Of a DNA stretch of 64,000 bases, positions 19,850 to 30,823 are shown piece after piece. A program made the position numbers and the translations under genes. Below the pieces are notes generated by a model. That model was not told the origin of the DNA. It was given only the letters and a program-made list of their open reading frames with translations, and searched no databases. Position 1 is the first letter of the stretch. Every line of letters begins with the position of its first letter. The stretch is taken from NCBI GenBank assembly GCA_037893245.1, contig JBAIAA010000025.1, positions 1,674,001-1,738,000 of the forward strand. Reading direction: 5' to 3'. This DNA is from Crossaster papposus (lineage: Eukaryota; Echinodermata; Asteroidea; Velatida; Solasteridae).

Positions 19850-20640
19850 CTAACGTACTAGTACGGTCTTTGGCGGTCCTGTGATGTGTTGGATAATGTT
19901 CATGGCAAGTATACGCACTTCTGCTGAGTTTAGATGCACGCCGTCGGACACAAGGTGGTTTGAGTATGTTTCCGTTGTCAATGAAGCCCCATTTTTTTTC
20001 GCTTTGCTATGGGCTTAAACAGATTATTGGAATCATCTACTCTCTTGCATTGTGGCACCGTTTGGTTTTTACCATGTATAATCGAGTATATTGTCACTGA
20101 TCTTGGTTGTAATGACTCGCCGAGGGAGGTGATCTGAGCGGCAATAGTCTCCGGGTTGTCGGATGTGTTGTTGGTTCCAACATCAAGAATAACCTCAGAG
20201 CCGTGCTTGGTCGACAGCTGTATGGCGTGGGGAGCAATACTTTAGAATTTTGCTCAACTCATGGTGTGGCACATCACTTTCTTTTGAAACCGTTTGATCA
20301 TTGAGTCACCGATTAGAAGCAAATGTGCACAGTGAGGTTTCGTTTGTGTGGGTGCTGGTTGTCTCACGTTATGTGCCGGTTTTTTGCAGTGGTCAGCTTC
20401 TTGTGCTTTTTTTCGGTATTGATTCAGCTGCTCTTCAAAGGAAACCTTAGTTTTTGAGGGACGGAGCAAATTGTTTGGGGCTGGACAGGATCCCTGCTCC
20501 TTCAAAGTATGTGTCGATCACCAACTCAGCCTCGGTCCAGAAATCATCGGTGCTGGAGTCGGTGATATAAACTGGAATCTCTGTCGCCAACGCAGCAAAG
20601 CAGATCCGCTGTACGGTGGGCTCGCTGGACTGGTTAGACG
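19850..20640 (-). pseudogene. SGNH esterase domain, probably ORF1 of a CR1-like LINE
   Basis: Minus strand, several frames. Block I is LLLIGDSMIKRF (about 20325-20290, catalytic Ser in G-D-S). Block III is VILDVGTNNTSDNPETIA (about 20197-20145, the G-x-N box). Block V is SDGVHLN (about 19949-19929, catalytic Asp and His in D-x-x-H). All three SGNH catalytic blocks are present in the right order and spacing, but stops and shifts separate them. CR1-like LINEs are known to carry an esterase of this type in ORF1, and the endonuclease fragment lies just downstream on the same strand. Ngaro-type retroelements also carry SGNH hydrolases, but the neighbouring endonuclease favours a LINE. Upstream, 20640-20505 may be the N-terminal part in another frame. 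Confidence 0.75.
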
Positions 20641-20673
20641 TGTGGTCGTCCATGGGTGGTTCCAGTGTGAAAT

Positions 20674-21368
20674 GTAATTCTGTCCTCCCTGGTAAATGTG
20701 TCCCCCCAGGCAGACGTACCAGGCCGTGAACCGGTAAATCTGTCCGGGGGGACACATTTACCTAGGTGTTTCTGTCCTCCTCCAGGTAATTATGTCCCCC
20801 TGCCTAACGTTAAACGTGTCCCCTTGGTAAATGTGTCCCGTGCAACGTCACAAGTCTAAAACCCACTAGACGCAACAATACGCAGGAACTTTAGAAGTCG
20901 CTGCACCTCCTCCACAAAGTCAGCCATGACGACAACATGCGATATGCGTACCCGTACGTACGTGCGAGTGCGTACATACGTACGTACGCACATGCACGTA
21001 CATACCACCAGGTTGAGAATAGAATTTATACGCGTGCAAGAAGTATGACAATACTGATTACTGCCATTTTCCCTTTCTCGCAGAAACGTAGATCGGTTGA
21101 TTGATTCAATAAAGTTATTTTTATTTTGATAAATCGATGAAGGGAAGAGTCCAAATAATAAATACCCTGTGGGCTTAATTCATTGAAATAACATCAAAAT
21201 AACCACTTATGTGTGGCCAATTTTTTTATATTTTTTTTGGGGGGGACAAAATTACCTAGAGAGGGGACAGAATAAACTAGAGGGGGACAGAATTAACGGC
21301 TCCAGGGTGACACTTTTACATAAGTAATTCTGTCCCCCCGGACAATTTTACCGGGAGACAGAATTATC
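20674..21368. mobile_element. Word-array element with inverted clusters of GTAAATGTGTCCCC-type motifs
   Basis: At the left end (20674-20845) at least seven copies of a word such as GTAATTCTGTCC, GTAAATGTGTCCCC or GTAATTATGTCCCCC occur. At the right end (21232-21368) the complements appear (GGGGGGACAAAATTACC, GGGGACAGAATTAA, GAGACAGAATTA), with one forward copy. The centre (20850-21230) is unrelated and contains a CGTA-rich low-complexity stretch at 20945-21000. The terminal words GTAATTCTGTC and GACAGAATTA-C act as inverted ends. No coding capacity. Confidence 0.7.
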
Positions 21369-22152
21369 GTCCACACAGGCTCAAATCACACGATGCGCGT
21401 TCTGAGTGGCCATGGGCTCTACGAGAAGAAGTCAGGTCATAGCGCGCGTACTCGATAATGAGGCGAACAGCGACGTTTTATTTGCAGCAAATTGACGGTC
21501 TCGCTGCAAAGGGATTTTACGAGGTTTTACGAGCATGAAGGAGTGCCCCGCGGAAATGGGCCATAACTATAAGTCCGTTTTCGCAGCAGTGTTGCCAATA
21601 TAGGGTGTTAAGGGAATATATAGTCGTTTCTGTGTCGAATAATAGTATTTTCATTGATTATTTCGTTGTGAAGGCTATTCACGAGACTTGTAAAATGAGG
21701 TATGAAAATACTTATTACTTAGCACGTTTTTGGTGACCCTGACTGTTTTGGGACGTTTTGAGATAAAATATCTCATTTGCTACAAACTGAAAGAGTTCAC
21801 GCTTTTCTACTCGTACTATTCCCATTTATAACACCTCACTTACAGATTCTGTGTCTTGATTGGCCGAGAGCGCGTCACGTGTCACTTGCTATATTTACTA
21901 TTTTTTACTTGTGCTATCCAAAAAGACTATACCACGCAAAAAGGACTATGCGCATGGCAACGAAAGCGTGACTGAAACCCAGACGTGTGTTTCGGTGCAT
22001 TGCGTAAACATTGCTCTATCACCTTCGCACCCGTTCATTAAGGCAACAAAGTACACGTATGATCGAGAGACGTATAATTCTGAGATTGTTTGTCATTACT
22101 ATACTTTCCGGAAGCTTAAATTGTGCAGAATCTGTGAATGAGGTGTTATAAA

Positions 22153-22316
22153 ACAAATATTGACTGCTTTATTTCGCGGTATAGTAAAACTAGCCTCCCT
22201 CGGTGATCCATGGAGCATTATATTTTCCCTCGGCTTCGCCTCGGGAAAATAGAATGCTCCATGGATCACCTCGGGGGGCTAGTTTTACTATACCACTCAA
22301 AGCAGTCAATATTTGT
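22153..22316. repeat. Near-perfect hairpin, ~75-bp arms
   Basis: The left arm runs ACAAATATTGACTGCTTT, GGTATAGTAAAACTAGCC, GATCCATGGAGCAT to TTTTCCC. The right arm is its complement, around a 14-base centre. Strong potential to form a cruciform or an RNA stem. Confidence 0.85.
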
Positions 22317-22556
22317 ATAGACGATGTGCCCTCTGACGTCACGTGTTTACATCTGTATTCAAATGTGCCCGGCAGTGATGCGCACCCATCGTGTTTTACA
22401 TAACATTTGCTTAAAGAGTGACGTCGCAGGTCAGATGGCATTTGAATTATGTGACCTCTGATGTCATATCTTAACCAAATTTATGTAAAACATGATGCGC
22501 GTGCATATTGACGGGCACATTTGAATACAGATGTAAACAGAGGCACATCGTCTATA
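22315..22556. mobile_element. Foldback MITE (TATAGACGATGTGCC family), copy 1
   Basis: The ends are TATAGACGATGTGCC and GGCACATCGTCTATA, with arms of about 80 bases (sharing TGTTTACATCTG and TTCAAATGTGCCCG) around an ~80-base centre. It shares its left end with the preceding hairpin. A second copy is at 57405-57720. Confidence 0.8.
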
Positions 22557-22715
22557 CTATACCAGTTCCACTCGGAAACGTCGATCTGTTTCAATGACGT
22601 ATTCACGTGGTTTAATTTGTACGCGCGTTCGTACATTTATCTCCTTTATATTGGAGATCAATGGTTACATACATGTATACATTACACGCAATTTGTGCAT
22701 GTTATGTTTGTTTAC

Positions 22716-22919
22716 AATCGATCGCATATGAAGCGCGATATGTGGCAGAGAAACCCCCCCCCCCCCCTCTTTTGTGTTGTGTTCCCGGAATCTCAGGAAT
22801 TCCTTTTAGGTTTCAAGGGGGGGTGGGTTAGGTTACAATAGTGTTGAGCGCGCATAAAGTATAGGGATAAGAGCGGGGGGTACCCCTCTGCCACATATCG
22901 TGCTGGGTATAATCGATCG
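22716..22919. mobile_element. Short inverted-repeat element with poly-C
   Basis: The arms carry CGCGATATGTGGCAGAG and CTCTGCCACATATCGTG. ATCGATCG lies outside on both sides, a 14-C run at 22754-22767 and G runs near the right arm. About 200 bp, no coding. Confidence 0.7.
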
Positions 22920-23425
22920 TTGAGCTTACGTTATAGCCAGGCGCCTTGACTCCGCGTTTACACTACTTATAAGCATGTGTGAAGCAGGGGACCCAACATG
23001 CAAAAGCGCCATTGAGTTTAGTATAGCAATGCATGATTGGTCAATATACCAGTTCGTTTGGGGATTTAACCAATGGGGGCAGTGCGCTCATGGCATTTAC
23101 GTGCTTTATGAGCGTCATTATTTTGGGGAGCCTTGTTTTGGAATGGACGTCAATTTTAGTGTGATCCCAACTGTTTCGGGTAACCATGGAGCTATTCATA
23201 GCTCCATGGGGTAACCAACAGAACAATTGTCAAGATAGGTAAGCACCAAACTGTTAGATTATTCTGTTGAACTTTGTTTAGTAAAGAAAAATAGCAGTTT
23301 TCCCCGACATTCAATTTACTACAAAAACGGTCATATAGTTCCGCCACTGTTTTTTGTTCACAAAATGTGTGGATGAACACTTGAATAATCGTTCCAAGCA
23401 ATAAGGCGATAGTATTTTTTTTAAA

Positions 23426-23862
23426 TGGTTGTTTTAAAGACCCGTTTTCGGGAAAACGAGTTTTGAAATAATTATGGTTTCACATCTCATGAATATTCAT
23501 TTTACCGAGAGAGTTATGCATACGTAGCAAATAAAAGAAAGCACTTTTGCGAAGGCTGTGACCTAACTGAAAGGGCTCATCAACATATCAATGGTAGAAT
23601 GGAGAGCGTCGCATTCCTTCTACCGGTGGTCTATTGTTTCCCTTTGGGAACATAAGATCGAGAAATCTGGACAGAGAGTGGCAATTTGGTCTGAAAATTT
23701 CTGATCAAGTAATTTTATGTCATTTTAGACCTGTATGATGGCTTAATAATGACATGTGGGGTGGGTTCGGGGACTTGATCGGGGGTTGCGACACCTGTTA
23801 AATCCTGAGCTGTAGTATGCCTTAATTGTTTTCTTGGAATTTACCCGACAAGCTGAACCAAT
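23426..23862. other. No gene recognised
   Basis: AT-rich, no repeats or frames that I can support. Confidence 0.4.
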
Positions 23863-25110
23863 AGTCCAGTCAAAATACCAAATGTTGTATTGTTGACCTC
23901 AAACAAATTGTAACAAATCTTTTTTCACCACAGTGAACTTCTATAAGGTCCCTAGAATTACATACTAAAAATCTTTAAAAATCCAAGCGGTGGAAATATG
24001 TCTAATTTGCATAAATCGTTAATCCCTGCCGTGTAATATGTTTATTTCCATATTTGGGTATATATTTTATTTATTTTTTTCGAAAAGTTTATTTTGGTGA
24101 TTCTACTTACACATCCTTACTTCAATAACATTTTCTAAAGCATGTAAGTGACTGAATAATTTTGAAAATAGAGTAATGATTCAAAATGACTTTAATTTTA
24201 GCCTATAATTTGCACGCATTTACCTTGTCTCCAGATATCATCAAGTAGTCAGTATGGACGAGCTTCAAATTCACCAAGTTGCTTACTGGCACCGTTATCC
24301 TATTAAAATCTTATGAAAAATCATTATGAACAATGATAACATTGTGATATTTAGCCCAGCAAACAACAACTGGTAAAAATCGTTTGTCCATAAATTGGGC
24401 TAAACAGTAGGTGAAGGGTTACCTAAGATGAGAGACTTGAACAAGTTCAAGGAAACCCCCCAAATTAAAGATGTTTGTTGCTTACAATAATCATATCTAC
24501 GTTAGAATGTATTTTGAGAATTTTCTTGAACTTGTTCAAGTCTCCCATGTTAGGTAACCCTTTAACTTCTTTTTCGCCTAGTTTATAAACAAACCATTTT
24601 ACCCCAGTTTTGGTTTGCTGGGCTAAATATCACAATGTTATCATTGTTCATATGATTTTCCATTAGGTTTTATTATGATAACTGTGCCAGTAAGCAACTT
24701 GGTGAATTTGAAGCTCACCAATACTGACTACTGGATGATATCTGGAGACAGTGTAATGTATGCACATTTATAGGGTCACGAAGTTGTCATTTTGGATAAT
24801 TACCATGTTCTCATAATTATTCAGTCACTTATACGCTTTAGAAAATGTTATCGAAGTAGAGATACATGTATGTAAGTAGAATCACCTAAATAAACTTTTT
24901 TAATTTTTTAAATATATTTTGTATACCCAAATATGAGAATAAATATATTACGCGGCAGGGATTAACGATTTATGCAAATTAGTCGTATTTCCACCACTTG
25001 AATTTTTAAAGACTTTTGATATGTTATTGTAGGGACCTTTTAGAAATGCATTGTGGTGAAATTTGTTTTGTTACAATTTGTTTGAGGTCAAAACTTATTT
25101 TGACTGGACT
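23863..25110. mobile_element. Giant foldback element, ~590-bp arms, 71-bp centre
   Basis: The left arm starts AGTCCAGTCAAAAT and runs to CTTGAACAAGTTCAAG (24437-24453). The right arm begins with the same palindrome (24525-24540) and ends ATTTTGACTGGACT. The intervening sequence pairs in mirrored order: ACCTCAAACAAATTGTAACA, TAATTTGCATAAATCGTTAA, AGATATCATC-AGTAGTCAGTA, TATTTAGCCCAGCAAAC. The arms are diverged by point changes and small indels, so it is not a recent duplication. No coding frame. A transcript would fold into a long double-stranded RNA. Confidence 0.88.
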
Positions 25111-25575
25111 ACAAGGCAATACCTGGGAAAAGTGTCTTGATGAGAAAAAAATATATAGACATAGTTCCTTAATGTCATCGGATGCTGTTTGAGAGGATAT
25201 ACAGAGTTTAAGTGACAAAGCGGTACTTAGTTTTTTTGACGGGTCGCCCTTCTCGTCGCCATCCTCGTCACGGTACTTCTCCATAGCAGCCTCAAATTAC
25301 ATTCCTCGCATGTAACAATTCATAAATGGTAACACCACCACCGACGGCGACACTTGAAATTTAGAAACGAAATCCTGGATCTAGTGTCGAGTTTTGATAA
25401 GAAACTCGGAAAGCTGATACGACACGCACATGTCCGTTGGCTGCCATCGTCATGGCGTGTACAATGTACGTGAGCATATAGTTTGTCAAACGGTTCCAGT
25501 CTATTTGAGGTTGCCATGCTTTGGCTTAAAACAAATCTTACTATAAGCACGAATTTCGTTTCTTGATTAATGATT
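25111..25575. other. No gene recognised
   Basis: A minus-strand frame at 25284-25124 reads an acidic and lysine-rich start (MEKYRDEDGDEKGDPSKK) but has no domain, and then runs into the foldback arm. I leave it unnamed. Confidence 0.35.
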
Positions 25576-25682
25576 AGCTGTTTCGGCCTTTCAGCCGAAA
25601 CAGCTTTTGTTTTCGTTAAAGTTTTTTTTAGCTGTTTCGGCATTTCAGCCGAAACAGCTATTGTATTTGTTCTGATATTTTT

Positions 25683-28386
25683 AGCTGTTTCGGCAATTCA
25701 GCCGAAACAGCTTTTGTTTTCGTTAAAGTTTTTTTTTTTTTTGGCTTTTTCGCAATTTGCGAAAAAGCCTTTGTTTTTGTTCTGATTTTTTTTTTTCTTT
25801 TTTTTTTTTCTTTTAGTAACCTAAACCCCATAGACTTTGTACACGTTTTTTTGCACCAGCACTTCTCATAGACAACAAAGTCGTATCCAAACAAAACTTT
25901 ACCCAAGTGAAGACCCTATGGTGAGCTCGGTCCTAACAGACATACGTCATGGTGACGTCACCAGGGGTCACGTGACGTCATCTTAAAGGTGCAATTGATT
26001 TAATCTTTGAAAATCAATAACAAATCAACCGCAAAAGACCGAAACTTGATTTTTGTGGCAATAGATAGAATAATCCAGGATCTTCATTTTATCTCGTGTG
26101 CGTGAAATCACGTGACCCTTCCTTCCGGTCTAAACCGGAAGTGCCTTATAATTTAAAAGTGATAAATGATATGAACTTACTTTCAACGATGTTAGTGTCT
26201 GGCTAGATTGTATTTTTCAAAAAAAATATTGGTGACGTCATAACATGTTATAGCGCCCTCTAGCGGCAGGTTGAAAAATGGTTAAAATGAATATTCGGTT
26301 GATGTGTGTGGCGAAGTTTGCTGAAATAACTTTATAACCAGTGTATACAATCAGTTTCATGCTGAGACCATATTGGGAAGGGGAAATATTTATGATGTCA
26401 CCAAACCGGAAGTTACAATGAAAAATCCTTTAAACCTTTAAAAATCGCTTAAAAATCAACCGGGATAGATATAATCCAGATTTTTGCTTCAAATAGCAAA
26501 GTTAAGACAGCTCTCGAGCTTTCTGTTAATTACGTCACGATGACGTCATCAAGTGTCAAATTACAATCAACCAAATATTTCTAGATATAATCTTTGAAAA
26601 TCAATATAAAATCAACTGTAAGAGATCTGATTTAGATTTTTAAGGGAATTGATAGACTAATCCATGGTCTTCATAATTTGTATTACATGCAAAAAGACCC
26701 GACCCTTCCTTCCGGTCCAAACCGGAAGTGCCTTATAATTTAAAAATGGAAAACGATGTGAACTTACTTTCAACGATGTTAGGCGCTGGCTAGGTTGTAA
26801 GTAACAACAAAGTCAACGGTGACTTCATAAAATGTTATAGCGCCCTCTAGCGGCATGTTGACAAATGTTACATCATATAACGATTATATTTAAATTATTA
26901 CGTTTTAAGACCTTTAAGCCGTATATCAGCAACGGAACGTGCTAACATAACACATGTTTGTATTGTTAGGTGATGGATAGTTGCACAAATAGTTCACAAA
27001 CGTGTGACGTCATCGTTTTAATCAGTTTGAATTCATTTTAATCTGTTTAAATTAACTTAAATTCGTTTTCAATGATTTTAAATTGTTTTGATGGTATAAA
27101 AGTTCAATTTTTGAAAAATTTAATCTAAAAAATTGCGAATGCGAAAAAGCCCTATGTTCTGTTCCTCGAACAGTCGTAGTTCTAGTTTTTCCTTTTTTTC
27201 TTCCGTTTCAGACTCCTCTCCATAGGGTTTGTACACGTTTTTTCTTCAGCCAATACACTTTGACACTTTAGAAAACCCGATCGACTTAAGACTTGGTATA
27301 CACTTAGACTACCACCCACAGATGGTCCTTGAACAAAATCGTCACGATTTCGTCATTCATGGTCACGTAACGTCACTTTAAAGGTGCGATTTTTTCCCAT
27401 AGGTTTTGTACACGTTTTTCTTCAGACTATTGACTTTGACACTTTGGTAAATCCGATCGACTTGAGACTTGGCATACACTTAGACCACCATCCCTAGGAG
27501 GGCCAGGAGAAAAATCGTCATGATGACGTCATCGTGGGTCTTGTGACCTCACATTAAAGGTGCAGTTTTTGAGACCCTATATCTCTGAAAGTACAGGACC
27601 GATTGGGGTCAAACTTGGTATACAAGTATTCCACGATGTGTTATAGACGAAAATTAAGATGACATCATGATGACATAATCGGGTGTCATGTGACGTTAAA
27701 TTAAAGGTGCAGTTTTTCCCATAGGATTTGTACACATTTTTGTTCAATCAATATATTTTTGGCACTTTGGTAAATCCGATCGACTTGAGATTTGGCACAT
27801 ACTTAGACCAGCATATGTAGATGGTCCTAAAAGAAATTCGACACAATTGCGTCATTCAAGGTCACGTGACGTCACGTTAAAGGTTCAATTTTCCCCCCAT
27901 AGGTTTTGTACACGTTTTCCTTAGACTATTGACTTTGACATTTTCGTAAATTTGATCGACTTGAGACTTAGCACACACCTCAACCACCATCTCCGGCAGG
28001 GCCCAGAGGAAAATCGTCATGATGACGTCATCATGGGTCATGTGACGTCACATTAAAGGTTCAATTTTTAAGACCCTCTATCTCTGGAAGTACAGGCCCG
28101 ATTAGGGCAAAACTTGGTATGCAAGTATTCCATGATGTGTTATAGACGCAAATTAAGATGACGTCATGATGACATCACCGGGTGTCATCTGACGTCACAT
28201 TAAAGGTGCAGTTTTTCCCAATAGGATTTGTACACGTTGTTTTTTAACCAATATATCTTTGGCACTTTGGTAAATCCGATCGACTTTAAACTTGGCACAC
28301 ACTTAGACCACCACACACACACACATAATGAAAGACATTTTAGACACCCGAAACAGCTCTGTGTTTGTCCACAAACACATGTCTAG
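25683..28386 (+). mobile_element. AGC-type unit interrupted by a GGC-type unit
   Basis: The 5' palindrome is at 25683-25712 and its poly-T is broken by the GGC-type unit at 25743-27185. It resumes with CTTCCGTTTCAGACTCC and ends CCGAAACAGCTCTG, stem-loop, CTAG at 28386. The uninterrupted relative at 28402-29334 passes from poly-T straight into CTCCTTCAGACTCC, which shows what was split here. Confidence 0.75.
25743..27185 (+). mobile_element. GGC-type unit
   Basis: Starts GGCTTTTTCGC-AATTT-GCGAAAAAGCC, poly-T, then CCCCATAGACTTTGTACACG. It ends GCGAAAAAGCCCTATG, stem-loop (CTGTTC-CTC-GAACAG) and CTAG. It carries two copies of the GCGCCCTCTAGCGGC motif, repeated TGACGTCA, and CCGGTC-TAAA-CCGGAAGTG hairpins. 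Non-coding. Confidence 0.78.
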
Positions 28387-28401
28387 TTTTTTTTTTTTTT
28401 T

Positions 28402-28444
28402 AGCTGTTTCGGCAATTCAGCCGAAACAGCTATTGTATTCGTTC

Positions 28445-28478
<34 letters not shown>

Positions 28479-29334
28479 CTCCTTCAGACTCCTCTCTATA
28501 GGGTTTGTACACGTTTTTTGTTCGGACAATACACTTTGGCACTTTGGTAAATCCGATCGACTTAAAACTTGGCATACACTTAGACCACTACCCACAGATG
28601 ATCCTAGAAGAAATTCGTCGCGATTACGTCATTCAAGGTCACGTGACGTCACATTAAAGGTGCAATTTTTCCCCATAGGTTTTGTACACGATTTTTTTCA
28701 GACCATTGACTTTGACACTTTGGTTAATCCGACCGACTTGAGACTTGGCACATACTTAGACCACCACCCACAGATGACCCTTGAAGAAATTCGGCACGAT
28801 TGCGTCATTCAAGGTCACGTGACCTGACGTTAAAGGTGCAACTTTTTTCCCCGTAGGGTTTGTACACGTTTTTATTCAGACTATTGACTTTGACACTTTC
28901 GTAAACTTGATCGACTTGAGACTTAGCACACACGTCGACCACCATCTCCAGGAGGGCCAAGGGGAAAATCGTCATGATGACGTCATCGGGGGTCATGGGA
29001 CGTCACATTAAAGGTTCAGTTTTTAGGACCCTCTATCTCTGGAAGTACAGGTCCGATTGGGGTCATACTTGGTATGCAAGTATTCCAGGATGTGTTACAG
29101 ACGAAAATTAAGATGACATTATGATGACATCATTGGGTATCATGTGACGTCACATTAAAGGTTCAATTTTCCCCATATGATTTGTACACGTTTTTTCAAC
29201 TAATATATCTTTGGCACTTGTGTAAATCCAATCGACTTCAGACTTGGCACACACATAGACCACCACACACACATATTGAAAGTAACGTTGGACAATCGAA
29301 ACAGCTCTGTGTTTGTCCACAAACACATGTCTAG
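28402..29334 (+). mobile_element. AGC-type unit, uninterrupted (0.93 kb)
   Basis: The cleanest single unit: palindrome 28402-28431, long poly-T, CCATAGGGTTTGTACACG, several copies of the ~150-bp internal module (CGATCGACTTGAGACTTGG with ATGATGACGTCATCG, and TATCTCTGGAAGTACAGG with GGTATGCAAGTATTCC), then CGAAACAGCTCTG, stem-loop, CTAG. Use it as the reference for this subtype. Confidence 0.8.
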
Positions 29335-29377
29335 TTTTTTTGTTTTTTTTTTTTGTTTTTTTTTTTTTTTTTTTTTT

Positions 29378-29427
<50 letters not shown>

Positions 29428-30717
29428 CGGACTCTTCTCCATAGGGTTTGTACACGTTTTTTGTTCGGACAATACACTTTGACACTTTGGTAAATCCGAT
29501 CGACTTGAAACTTGGCATACACTTAGACCACCACCCACAGATGATCCTAGAAGAAATTTGTCACGATTACGTCATTCGTGGTCACGTGATGTCACGTTAA
29601 AGGTGCAATTTTTTCCCATAGGATTTGTACACGTTTTTCTTCAGAATATTGAATTTGACACTTCGGTAGATCCGATCGACTTGAGACTTAGGACACACCT
29701 CGACCACCATCCTCAGGGGGGCCAGAAGAAAAATCGTCATGATGACGTCATCGTGGGTCATTTGACGTCACATTAAAGGTGCAGTTTATAAGACCCTCTA
29801 TCTCTGGAAGTACAGGCCCGATTGGGGACAAACTTGATATGCAAGTATCCCGGGATGTGTTATAGACGAAAATTAAGATGACATCACGATGACGTCATCG
29901 GGTGTCATGTGACGTCACATTAAAGGCGCAGTTTTTCCTATAGGTTTTGTACACGTTTTTCGTCAGACTATTGAATTTGACACTTTGGTAAATCCAATCG
30001 ACTCGAGAATTAGTACACACCTCGACCACAATCTCTAGGAGGGCCACAAGGATAATCGTCATGATGACGTCATCGTGGGTCATGTGACGTCACTTTAAAC
30101 GTGTAGTTTTTAAGACCCTCTATCTCTGGAAGTAAAGGTCTGATTGGGGTCAAACTTGGTATGCAAGTATTCCAGGATGTGTTATAGACGAAAATTAAGA
30201 TGACGCCATGACGACGTCATCGTGGGCCATGTGACGTCACATTAAAGGTGCAGTTTTCCCCATAGGATTTGAACACGTTTTTTTCAACTAATATATCTTT
30301 GACACTTTGGTACATCCGATCGACTTCAGACTTAGCACACACCTCGACCACCATACCCATGAGGGCCAAGGGGAAAATCGTCATGATGACGTCATCGTGG
30401 GTCATGTGACGTCACATTAAAGGGGCAGATTTTAGGACCCTCTATCTCTGGAAGTACAGGTCTGATTAGGGTCAAACTTGGTATGCAAGTATTCCAGAAT
30501 GTGTTATAGACGAACATTAAGATGACATCATGATGACATTCCCAGGTGTCATGTGACGTCACATTAAAGGTGTAGCTTTCCCAATAGGATTTGTACACGT
30601 ATTTTTCAACCAATTAACTTGGGTAAATCCGATCGATTTCATACTCGGCACACACATAATAAAGGTCATCTTAGACACCCGAAACAGCTCTGTGTTTGTC
30701 CACAAACACATTTCTAG
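29335..30717 (+). mobile_element. AGC-type unit with eroded 5' palindrome
   Basis: Begins in a ~90-base T/G tract (29335-29427), contains the same internal modules, and ends with CCGAAACAGCTCTG, stem-loop and CTAG at 30717. The start palindrome is missing. Confidence 0.65.
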
Positions 30718-30724
30718 TTTTTCT

Positions 30725-30755
<31 letters not shown>

Positions 30756-30823
30756 AGCTGTTTCGGCCTTTCAGCCGAAACAGCTTTTGTTTTCGTTAAA
30801 GTTTTTTTTTTTTTTTTTTTTTT

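Larger units (their letters stand above)
21440..23425. repeat. Dispersed repeat family, copy 2 (interrupted)
   Basis: The outer blocks 21455-21760 and 22975-23425 resemble 4060-4220 and 4410-4860. Between them lie three inverted-repeat units (22153-22316, 22315-22556, 22716-22919) and other sequence absent from copy 1, so this copy has served as an insertion target. A 22-bp palindrome (ATGGAGC-TATTCATA-GCTCCAT) sits at 23186-23207. Confidence 0.6.

Noticed and set aside
20945..21000. CGTA-rich palindromic stretch as a regulatory site
   Set aside because: Low-complexity repeat inside a mobile element; no support for function.
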